Source: Chondrosia reniformis
Lineage: Eukaryota; Porifera; Demospongiae; Chondrillida; Chondrillidae
Length of the DNA: 64,000 nt
NCBI GenBank assembly: GCA_947172415.1
Contig: OX359192.1
Span: 8,677,401 to 8,741,400, forward strand
Direction: 5' to 3'
The notes under the pieces are model-generated. The model was not told the origin of the DNA and did not search any database. It saw nothing but the letters and a program-made list of their open reading frames with translations. The position numbers and the translations under genes are program-made. Numbering within the stretch: position 1 is the first letter of the stretch; each line of letters starts with the position of its first letter. Below, one piece after another: positions 26,653-36,416 of the stretch.

Positions 26653-29600
26653 ATGAGAAGTATAAATCTGTTCTTAAAATCCCTTGCCTCCCTTTGGACT
26701 GTGATTATAGTTCTTCCAGTGGCCACAGAAGGTACATATTTACTGATTTAGAAGGGAAGTTTACAGATGCTCACAATAAGTATGTTTATTTTCACTAGGT
26801 TTGGAGTGCGCCAGGAACTTCAGAACAACTGCTATTGATGTACAAAATGGTGATTACGAGTCTTTGAAGAAGGGCTATCAGTATATTGTGCCAGAACTTA
26901 ATTTCACCTGTGATGGTAGAATTTTAAACTGGACATTGCAAGCAAACATTAACAGGCGTCGTCGAGGATCGAAGAGAGAAAGCTTAAGCTTACAAATATG
27001 GAGGCCTGCCGATCAGAGCTCTCCATCTGGTCTGATTTTTGTTAAAGTAGCCGAAGAAAACTACAGAGTGACATTATCTGGTGTGTCAAATACTGTTGTT
27101 CCACTCACACTTACACCCACTCAGACACTTACTGTTAACTCTGGTGATATTCTTGGCATCTCAGTCCCTGAAGAAGATTATCTTCATGTAGTAGCAACCT
27201 CTGTGAGTGAAGGAAGCTTTCAAGGAATAGTTTATGCTGCAGAGCAAGATGACTGTCAATTCTCTGATGACAATGATGATGATGATGATAGTTACAATAA
27301 TCCAAATTCTTTTGGTTTAAACTGTGACAGAGTGACCACCAGTTCATCCCTTTCAATTGTAATATCGCCAATATTACAGATATCAATGACAATAGAAGTA
27401 TCAACAACAACAATAGAAACAGCAGCAACAATAACAACAACAACAATAGAAGCAGCAGCGACAACAACAACAACAACAAAAGAAGCAGCAGCGACAATAA
27501 CAACAACAACAATAGCAGCAGCAGCGACAATAACAACAGAAACAACAACAACAATAGAAGCAGCAGCAACAATAACAACAACAACAACAATAGAAGCAGC
27601 AGCGACAATAACAACAACAACAATAGAAGCAGCAGCGACAATAACAACAGAAGCAACAACAACAACATCACTGTTAACCAGAAGGTCAAGCTTAGAAGAG
27701 AGACACTCAACCTCTGACATTATCATCTTAACACACTCTACATCTAGAGGTACCACCCATCTGCCTATATACATATACATAATGTATACCCAACATATGT
27801 GCCTAGCATCTTTTTATCTGTACAATTGATTACAGATATTTACTCAACAGGCATCACCATAGCAACTGATAATGGCAGTAAACAATTATCTGATACTATT
27901 AAACTGGAGATTGGATGGATAGTGGGAATTGTAATGTTCATAGGACTCCTGCTGCTGTTGTTACTACTACTCTCAGTAGTGCTAGTTAAAACCAAGCTAC
28001 AGAGTCGTAATCAACCAGATACTAGTCTCCTCAAAGAAGGTGAGTGTTCTAGCTCTACATAGTGTTCCTCTATTGTACCATGGCAATGTACATGTACGTC
28101 TCATGAGTAGATGAAAAAGTGCACAAGTCAGGAGAGTATGAGAGTGAATATTGTTATTTCCTGATCAATGAAGATGACAAAACACAGAGTAACTATGAAA
28201 AGATTGTTGGTCATGAAGAAACATTACAAAGCACTCATCAAGTCACAAGTCCATTTGTCAATCAAAGGGGTACATCTGACTATTCTGAGGCATATGAAGA
28301 TTTGGATGAGGCTGAAGGAGAACTAAGTGACTCCTTGTACCACTTTGTTCCATCATCAGTACAGCAAACACTTGTGGTTAAGTACACATTGGTTGATTTA
28401 ACCTCTTCATTCTATTCCCTTTAGCAAGCAAGACAGTCAAGACACTGGAAGAGTGCAGTTCTCAAAGTGGCAGCCATTGAGGTAAATCACTTCCTTACAA
28501 CTAATCATAAAGTCTTTAACAGTCAAGTAGTAGTTTACAGAGTGTTCTGTTGTATTCCATAATCTGCCCACAGGAAGGCACTGAAACTGGTAGCTCAGCC
28601 TACGAGAATGCACCCTTTGACCCACCTCCAGATAGAATGGACAAACTGTATGACCAGCTGTATAATAGGAGATGCTTGGAAATACCACAGAGGGCATTAA
28701 AGTAAGCTGAGGACCATATACTGCAAGACAGCAACACAGTCATATATACTGCAAATGTCTTTACAATAATATCTTTAATGTGTACATAATAATATAACAA
28801 AATGTTTGCCTTTTTGTGTGCAATGTAAAATGTATGTGGACCCTCGCTTATCCGGACCCAAGGGCCTGGACTATGTCCAGATAACTGAAACGACCGGATA
28901 TGTGAAGCAATACTTGTATGTATAATGCATACACATATATAATGTATATTTATATAATTATAATGTATATGTATTTATGTATAATGCATACACATATATA
29001 ATGTATATAGAAGAGAGAGTGTGATTGGAATAGGACAATTTGGTGAAGTGTTCAAGGCAACTTGGGAGACTCCTGTGGGAGCACAAGAGGTGGCTATCAA
29101 AATGCTAAAGGTGGGGGCAGAGGAGAAAGAAAAGGTGAAGTTCCTTCAGGAGATTGCAATCATGGGGCAGTTCATGCATCCTCATATAGTGAAGCTCATC
29201 GGTGCTGTCACAATAAGAGATCCCGTGAGTTGTCAACCAACAATGTTCTCTGTATATATATGAAACACAGAATTCAATTCCTTTTTTGAGTAGTATATGA
29301 TTGTTCTGGAATTCTTACATGGCGGTGATCTACTGACATATTTACAAGATTTAGCACCAAACAAGTGAGTCCATTGAATGGCATATGACTTCTTATTGAG
29401 TAGCAATTGAACATCCCCTATGAGTATTAATGTGCCAAACTGGGGAGAGAATGCATTCAATGATATTTCATATTTTGAATAGTCACTTGAAGGATTTCCC
29501 AGAAACTTTCTCACACTTTTGTCATTTCATAGTGAAACAGACTGCGTGCCAGCTACCTTGCCACTACAGTGTTTGAATTTCTGTCGAGATATTTCCAATG

Positions 29601-31008
29601 GAATGAAATATTTAGCAAAGAAAGGATTTGTGCATCGTGACTTGGCTGCAAGGAACATATTATTGGACAAACATATGAAGTGTAAAGTTAGTACCTACAT
29701 CTACATATTTGAAATGACAAATTACCAGCTTCTTTCTTTTTAAGATTGCAGACTTTGGGTTATCAAAGGACTTATATGAGGGTGTCTACTATGCATCAAC
29801 TGGAGGGAAAATCCCTCTGAAATGGACAGCCCCTGAGGTACATGTATGTATAGTTATTATGCCACAAATCTAAACTCATCTGTTTGCCTGACATAATAAA
29901 TAAGTCTATTTTAGTTAGACAACACTATAACACAGACAGGCTATCTTTTAGATTAATATTATCAACTTAGAAAATTACCTACAAAATCATAGCCCAGGAT
30001 CAGTTATTCAGAGAATAACTTCAAGCTAGTTAAACTATAATAATGTACCCATTTTGTTTTATATTGGTAATGCAGGCTATATTTTACAAGAAGTACAGTC
30101 CAGCCAGTGATGTGTGGAGCTATGGAATGTTGATGTTTGAGATCTGGTCACTTGGTTATAAGCCATTTCCAAACTATACAAATGAAGAGGTAGCTTCAAA
30201 TGTTTTGTGACATCTGCAAAGAATATTTGTACACATGTTTACATACTGTTTACAGGGAGTACAGCCATACTTGCACTATGTATACGTATATATAGTTCAT
30301 TTGTGGATAAATAACTGGCTATATATACGTATAGACTTTCTCTATACCCCCACCAATCTACTTGATTCAGGTATTGGAAGTGTTGCAGATGGACAACAGT
30401 TATGTCCAGCCGCCACCTCCAGGTTGTCCAAGAGCAATCTATGAATTAATGGTCTCATGCTGGTAGGCTCCATTGAAAATATACGTCATATACTTACATA
30501 CAGCCATACATATTCTCATAAGCATACCTCTCAAAGGCATGCAACGGATGAGAAGATGATAATATTTAGGGATTCAGTAGTCATCCTTCTTCCCAAGTTA
30601 TCATGTACTTGCATGTCATTGTTTATCAGCTAATTACTGATATCTCTGTATACATACCCATATCTGTATACATACCCATATCTGTATACATACCCATATC
30701 TGTATACATACCCATATCTGTATACATACCCATATATGTATATATACCCATATCTGTATACATACCTATGTTGCCCATACTAGTGAATGTTTCTAGCTCT
30801 GTAACTACTTAGGCATTTTGATCATCACTGCCGACCAGACTTTGAGCACATATACACGTATTTACAAGTGTATGATGATCATCTGTTGACAATCACAGAA
30901 GAACACATTGAGGAGGTGGAGGATAAGGAAATGGCAAGGAAACTGGGAGCACCTCTTGAGTATGCATTTAAGATGTACACTGACTTGCAGTCATTTTACC
31001 AAAAGTAA
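26653..31008 (+). CDS. Receptor tyrosine kinase 2, paralogue of RTK1
   Basis: Thirteen exons join to 871 aa: 26653-26731, 26799-27749, 27836-28039, 28111-28373, 28425-28481, 28574-28701, 29011-29224, 29294-29364, 29533-29686, 29745-29837, 30076-30189, 30371-30462, 30813-31008. Residues 1-26 are a signal peptide (FLKSLASLWTVIIVLPVA). The ectodomain has LNFTCDGRI, LQIWRP and VNSGDILGIS, followed by an acidic DDDDD patch and a Thr/Ala-rich stalk. The TM helix is at about 370-396. The juxtamembrane region holds tyrosines in SAYENAPFDPPP (a possible phosphotyrosine docking site). The kinase starts near 562: GIGQFGEV, VAIK lysine K591, HRDLAARN D692, IADFGLS D710, IPLKWTAPE. All catalytic residues are intact. 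It probably arose by tandem duplication with RTK1, since intron positions in the kinase domain match. A piece of exons 5-6 and the following intron is copied at 35565-36060. Confidence 0.9.
27400..27668 (+). repeat. Coding trinucleotide-rich stalk (ACA/GCA), RTK2
   Basis: Blocks of ATAACAACAACAACAATAG and AAGCAGCAGCGACA encode IEAAATITTTT-type repeats in the extracellular stalk. The repeat is in frame with the receptor. The reverse strand gives two spurious Leu/Val-rich ORFs. Confidence 0.9.
30650..30770 (+). repeat. Minisatellite, 18 bp unit, ~6.5 copies (RTK2 intron 12)
   Basis: Unit ATCTGTATACATACCCAT in tandem within the last intron of RTK2. The 69-codon ORF here is a product of the repeat. 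Confidence 0.93.
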
Positions 31009-31271
31009 CAGTTTGTCAATATTTCATGCAATTGTTGCATAAATGATAGAATAAATGTACACACGTATACACACAATCTTGACATCTGTAAAAGGACGAA
31101 TTGTAGTTTAATTAATGATTGGTTTCATTGCATTGTACAAAAATATTGTAATTATCGTTTTAATTGAGAAAACATTCTTGATACGTAATCAACAAAAATA
31201 ATGTAAAATGACAAACATTGGACCAAATTAATGTTTAATGTAAAATGACAAACATTGGACCAAATTTATGT
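31009..31271. other. Convergent 3' spacer, RTK2 / Frizzled-like A, with 37 bp repeats
   Basis: This is the 3' UTR zone of two converging genes. Two copies of a 37 bp unit (GTAAAATGACAAACATTGGA, CCAAATTTATGTTTAAT) lie at about 31195-31278. The same unit is expanded to about seven copies at 36147-36416 beside the duplicate gene. Confidence 0.7.
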
Positions 31272-34200
31272 TTAATGTAAAATGCTTCTTTCAGTATTGG
31301 ATCCACTGCTCTCCTTAAGAGCCTGTTCATTCCCTCTAGAGTCTTCAAGTATATCAACCCCTGCCTGAGCATTGCAGATGCAGGTGGTTAGTTCATACCC
31401 TCTAGAGTCTTCAAGTATATCAGCCCCTGCCTGAGCATTGCAGATGCACGTGGTTAGTTCAGCCTCTTCCTTCGGACTCCTGTCATCCATTTCATTAAGA
31501 CAGTGATTTGGGGTGCCTGGTTCCTTGGAGAAAACGTAGGAAGCAGAATTCTCTGCTACTTCTGAGGATTTTAATGTGTTACTTTTTTTAAATTCAATGG
31601 AATCTCCAGTAGATTGTGTCTTTGAAAAGGTTGTAATTTTCATACACTTGCATACTCCTGCTGAAGAGAAGAATTTCGTTACTCTACTGATATCTTCACT
31701 GGTGAAAGCAAACACAAGATTGGACAACGGAAGTCCAGCAAGCAGGAGGAACACAATTCCATTAATGATAATTCCACTTTCAGCCCCTAGAGTAGGGCAC
31801 GAAGGATTATTCCCACTCAATTGGCAGAGGGCATATTGGATTGCAAGGCTGATATATACATCAAAAGTTGCAAATGATTCTGAAAAGCGCACTAGAGATA
31901 AGACTCCGGCTAAAAAGTATGTAATTGAGACCAACAACAGCTTTGCCTCTGGCGTACTTAGCAGCTTTCCTTTTCTGTACAGACCCTGAGTCTAAATGAA
32001 ACGTAGAGATGAGAAGAATCTTATGGAAGTCAAACAATTAATAATGATACCAGACACCTGTAGCTTTAGGTAGGCATTGAACAAAGCTCAGCAATTAATG
32101 TGTACATAAAAGTGTAAAGCTAGAAGTTCCAGTTAGTATATCTACTGAGTATAATCTTTGCATGTATGATAAATGTGGAATTGTAAAAAGAATCTTTTTA
32201 ATTGTCTGTGGCAGTTACATATAAATCACAAATTGCTTCTGAATCAACACATGCAGACACATGTCTCCTAATGTACGTACCTTGTGTGTCATCCAGAAGA
32301 GCATGAGAAGCAAGCTCACTCCAATGGTCATAATGATTTGAAGGGGGAAAACAAAAGTGTAAAATAAAACATCAAAATTATTAGCCATGCAGTCAACAGG
32401 AGGTAATCTTAATGGAATATAATCAAATCCTGCCAGTGTGATGATGGGTCCCAAAGCACTGATAAAAATCCCAACCACAATTATTGATATGTGGATTATA
32501 GTCTGTTTCTTCCTTTTCATAATTGATTTTGCTCTTGGTGATACCAACATGATACTAAGGTAGGTTATGTGAGCCAGCCAGAATATGAAGTTTAGGAGCA
32601 GCAAAAACTGGAACGTAACGCCTGTATATATATTGATAACAAGAATACTTGGTAAACATTAATATGTCTATATATATGTAAATCTCATATTATATGTAGC
32701 TATCTACACTGTAGTCATTTATAAAGTCTATTGTATGAATGTAATAGAGATGCAAGATAATTAATACATTTCAGTGAATTTGCCATCGATTGATACACTT
32801 TAAGAGCTAATGAGCCAACTGACCAGAAATGACACAGTAAGGCGATCCTTTCTGTAAAAGTGTTTCAATGAGATTGTCTGAAGAGCAAAGAATATTAATC
32901 CCTCCAATTGGTGGTATCAAAATAGATAGAACTATTGACATACAGAAATAAAATGAACTCCACAGAGTATGAAATGAGAACATGATAGATGATTGCATAT
33001 AAAACTCTGAAATTGCACTTTTCCAAGTAACTATATAGGGTTGTAATTAAATCATGTCATTGTTTAGTTAGGCAGTTTTTGTGGACCATTGATTTCCATA
33101 CATAACAGTATTGTATTCATAGAAAATTCCAGTGCATAGGTATACGTACGTACATGTATATGACTAATGGAATCTTTGTTTCGTGAAGATTTTCATGACC
33201 TACTAGAATTCTGGCAGATAGATACTAAGATGCTGTTGGTTAAATGACTGCTTGCTTACCATATAATACTTGCAGTACAGTTTCATATAACACCAAAATA
33301 GTTGGAAATCTCAATCTATTTCAATAATAATAATAATAATAATAATAAATAATGATTGTTTTTTATTGTGACATGCTATACAAAACTGAAATCAGTAAAA
33401 ACAGCCCAACCATAAGGGTTTATAAGTCACACTAGAAAGAGTTTACCATAAATTAGAGTGGAATAAGGATTTCTTCTAACTGCGTCGAACTTATCTTTGT
33501 AAAGTTCATCTTTCGACTTTGGGAGCGTCTAGGCGGTCACTGAAGAAGACCCCCAGGGTCGAAATGTTTGGCAGAAAGAAGAATTGAAAAAACTGCGTCT
33601 CTAGACGCTCCCAAAGTCGAAAGATGAACCTTTACAAAGATAAATTAGAATATCTTGCAATTGGATCGTATATAATATACATATAATATAATAAACTAAT
33701 AAATTTAACTTTAATAAACAAGGTTCATACATATTGGTATGCAACTCACAGTGCCTTGTGATGTATGACTGCCTTAACAATAAATATAGTCCCAGCAATC
33801 AGAGCAACTGCCACAGCAATGTACCTGCACACCTCTTCATAGAGGTATATAGATTGCTCTCTAAAGTTGAATGAGTCGCACTTCGGAAGGCAAAAGGAAC
33901 ATTCCTTATAAAAGCCAGGATGACAAGTAATGTTGGTAGATACTTCAACTGAGGAGTTGTTGGGTGATGTGCGGGTACTGCTTGCATTACAATGGGATAA
34001 CAAACTACTGTTGGACCATTCCTGGCAATGTATGGAAATATTTCTCTCCTCCAGAAAGGACCAAAGATTGTTGCCACACGGGGTTTCTCTCAGTTGAACA
34101 CAATCCTCCCATGTTGCACTAATGACTCCATCAATGGTGCAGGTTGGGTAAAGTAGAGCACACAATGCTGGCAGTTCTGATACACAGTTACTCATGTTGT

Positions 34201-35220
34201 CCATTAAAGTGAATGAGGTATTACCCTCCAGCGATATATTCAGAATCAAGCCATCAATAAAGTCAATATATTGCAGCTCAATTCCACTCAATAGAGGTGC
34301 CACACTGCTGCTGGACAAGAAGGTACTACAGATACCTCCTTTAGTCTCACAGCAAGAAGATGGAACACAGAGAGTTTCATCTACTCCAGGTCCTTCGGAA
34401 CAGATTGGTGCCTGCAGTGATGACATACAGGACACTTGGTCGTGCTATTGGTAATACTGTTACAGTAGTATTAATTTCACAACACAACCTACAATTTCTG
34501 GTAGTTCTTCACACTTGGGAAATTCAAAGTCTCTGGTCTGAGGATGGTTTTTAAGCAGGGACAACTCTCTCTCACAAAACTTGTTTGTGACATCTAAACA
34601 AGCACTTTTGCTAAGTTCGACAGTATGTCCGCCAGGCGCGCAGGGCCGATAGTAATACTGACAGAGCAGAGGGATTCCCATCTCCCTGCAAGCTGGTGAT
34701 ATGAAGGTGAAATAATCCTCAATGGCCTCAAAGATGCTTTGCACTTCTGATTCATCTCCTCTGATGCTAATAGACAAAGGAACTGAGCAACCTATATCCT
34801 CCAAATAACTTTTACAGAAGGAATCCTCTGGAAGCGGGACACAAACTGCGCTTTCAGTACTCTTCGTAATGCAGTGTTCTTTGGACTAAACAAGCAGTAG
34901 TAACACAACGATAACCTCTTGCTACATATTGTAACAGACGACATGCACATAGTTAAAGGTTTAGACTAAGCCTTATAATATCTGTGCCAATTTTATTAAC
35001 TCACTTGTCCTAGAGTTGTGTTTTCTATTTTAAGAGTACTAGAGCAGGAAGATTCGAGCACGTTTAACAGACCTTTCAGCTCATTTTTCCAGTCCTCAGC
35101 TGGCGGTCGGTAGACATGATAGATTATTAGTGGAAGCGTAAAAAGGGTGGCAATAGTTATTGTAGCGATCAGCAAAACGAGCTTTTCTTTCCTGTTAAAC
35201 AGACTATTTGCAGATTTCAT
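31272..35220 (-). CDS. Frizzled-like 7TM receptor A, with two CRD-like modules
   Basis: Seven exons join to 865 aa: 35220-35005, 34885-34493, 34444-33750, 33309-33260, 33006-32824, 32621-32281, 31991-31272. The N-terminus has a hydrophobic signal/anchor. Exon 2 resembles a Frizzled cysteine-rich domain (FISPACREM, LLCQYYYRPC, FEFPKCEELPE). Exon 3 has a second cysteine-rich block with the same spacing flavour (SELPALCALLYPTC, ETPCGNNLW), many NxS/T sites, a short CLPKC linker and TM1. The small 50-nt exon 4 bridges TM1-TM2, and TM6-TM7 lie in exon 7 (LLLVSITYFLAGVLSLVRF; INGIVFLLLAGLPLSNLVF). The Dishevelled-binding KTxxxW motif after TM7 is not visible. The cytoplasmic tail holds a 22-residue unit (ELTTCICNAQAG...) twice. 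Class F GPCR affiliation is by architecture; the ligand is unknown. Confidence 0.8.
33448..33649. mobile_element. Fold-back insertion with 10-bp TSD, present only in duplicate A
   Basis: ATAAATTAGA occurs at 33448-33457 and 33640-33649. The 182 bp between them is absent from the otherwise identical intron of copy B (near 38480), which keeps a single site. The insert contains a ~41 bp inverted repeat (33492-33532 against 33601-33642; core CGACTTTGGGAGCGTCTAG) and an antisense ATTTCGACCC...GGGTCTTCTTCAG block. It is non-coding. It inserted after the gene duplication, or was lost precisely from B (less likely). Confidence 0.85.
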
Positions 35221-35393
35221 CTCGGTTAGTGCAGCCGATCTAAGTTAGCTAGACAGACAGACTTAGCCAAACATCCTAAACCTGACACGGTTATGAATAT
35301 AAATTTGTTCACTAAAATGGGCATTGCTCGGTATGGGATAGGAATGTTTTATGTAAAGAGACTTAACCTACGGGGACTTGGGATCGTTAAACA

Positions 35394-35540
35394 TAGAATG
35401 CGCAACGCAATTTAGGAATTCCTACAATGCGTAGATTGTTGCGCATTCTATAGAAAGTGCACGTTCGATTCTATAGAAAGTGCACGTTCGATTCTATAGA
35501 AAGTGCACGTTCGATTCTATAGAAAGTGCACGTTCGATTA
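35394..35540. repeat. Hairpin plus four 23-bp repeats at the duplication junction
   Basis: TAGAATGCGCAAC (35394-35406) pairs with GTTGCGCATTCTA (35438-35450). This is followed by four tandem copies of ATTCTATAGAAAGTGCACGT plus TCG. The block sits exactly where homology between units A and B ends. Confidence 0.85.
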
Positions 35541-35564
35541 ATGCAACACAAGAAACTAAACACA

Positions 35565-36060
35565 AGACACTGGAAGAGTGCAGCTCTCAAAGTGGCAGCC
35601 ATTGAGGTACATAACTTCCTTACAACTAATCATAAAGTCTTTAACAGTCAAGTAGTAGTTTACAGAGTGTTCTGTTGTATTCCATAATCTGCCCACAGGA
35701 AGGCACTGAAACTGGTAGCTCAGCCTACGAGAATGCACCCTTTGACCCACCTCCAGATAGAATGGACAAACTGTATGACCAGCTGTATAATAGGAGATGC
35801 TTGGAAATACCACAGAGGGCATTAAAGTAAGCTGAGGACCATATACTGTAGGACAGCAACACAGTCATATATACTGCAAATGTCTTTACAATAATATCTT
35901 TAATGTGTACATAATAATATAACAAAATGTATGTGGACCCTCGCTTATCCGGACCCAAGGGCCTGAAATATGTCCAGATAACTGAAACGACCGGATATGT
36001 GAAGCAATACTTGTATGTATAATGCATACACATATATAATGTATATTTATATAATTATAA
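35565..36060 (+). pseudogene. Orphan fragment of RTK2 (exons 5-6 and flanking introns)
   Basis: This is a near-identical copy of 28434-28970: the end of RTK2 juxtamembrane exon 5, intron 5, exon 6 (SAYENAPFDPPP region) and part of intron 6. Splice sites and frame are preserved, but there is no signal peptide, TM or kinase around it, so it cannot encode a receptor. Relative to the original it lacks a 27 bp stretch bounded by AAATGT direct repeats. It is best read as debris of a larger tandem duplication from which the RTK2 kinase exons were later deleted. It could still be spliced as a stray exon. Confidence 0.9.
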
Positions 36061-36146
36061 TGAATAATCAAAGTGATAATCAAACCACAAGTATAATCAG
36101 TCAAACATCAATAGGAGGGGAAAACACGAAAGAAGCAATTGCAACA

Positions 36147-36416
36147 AAAATAATGTAAAATGACAAACATTGGACCAAATTTATGTCTAATGTAAAATGA
36201 CAAACATTGGACCAAATTTATGTTTAATGTAAAATGACAAACATTGGACCAAATTATGTCTAATGTAAAATGACAAACATTGGACCAAATTATGTCTAAT
36301 GTAAAATGACAAACATTGGACCAAATTTATGTTTAATGTAAAATGACAAACATTGGACCAAATTTATGTTTAATGTAAAATGACAAACATTGGACCAAAT
36401 TTATGTTTAATGTAAA
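36147..36416. repeat. 37 bp tandem repeat, ~7 copies (expanded in unit B)
   Basis: Tandem GTAAAATGACAAACATTGGA + CCAAATT(TA)TGT(T/C)TAAT copies next to the stop codon of Frizzled-like B. Unit A has only about two copies. The repeat runs into the last codons of the gene, whose stop codon lies at its edge. Confidence 0.93.

Larger units (their letters stand above)
31190..35393. repeat. Segmental tandem duplication, unit A
   Basis: This ~4.2 kb unit is matched almost base for base by 36147-40234, including all exons, introns and flanks of a Frizzled-like gene. The left edge is the AAAATAATGTAAAATGACAA repeat and the right edge is GGGATCGTTAAACAT. Differences are scattered substitutions and small indels, plus one transposon-like insert (33458-33639) present only here. 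Confidence 0.95.

Noticed and set aside
27135-27780. Leu- and Val-rich minus-strand ORFs opposite RTK2
   Set aside because: Reverse complement of the ACA/GCA coding repeat of the RTK2 stalk.
28437-28800. Minus-strand ORFs, nearly repeated at 35556-36033
   Set aside because: They are antisense shadows of RTK2 exons 5-6 and of the duplicated fragment; their conservation reflects the duplication, not coding.
34194-34554. Plus-strand ORFs repeated at 39026-39386
   Set aside because: Antisense of the Frizzled-like exon 3, preserved only because the segment is duplicated.
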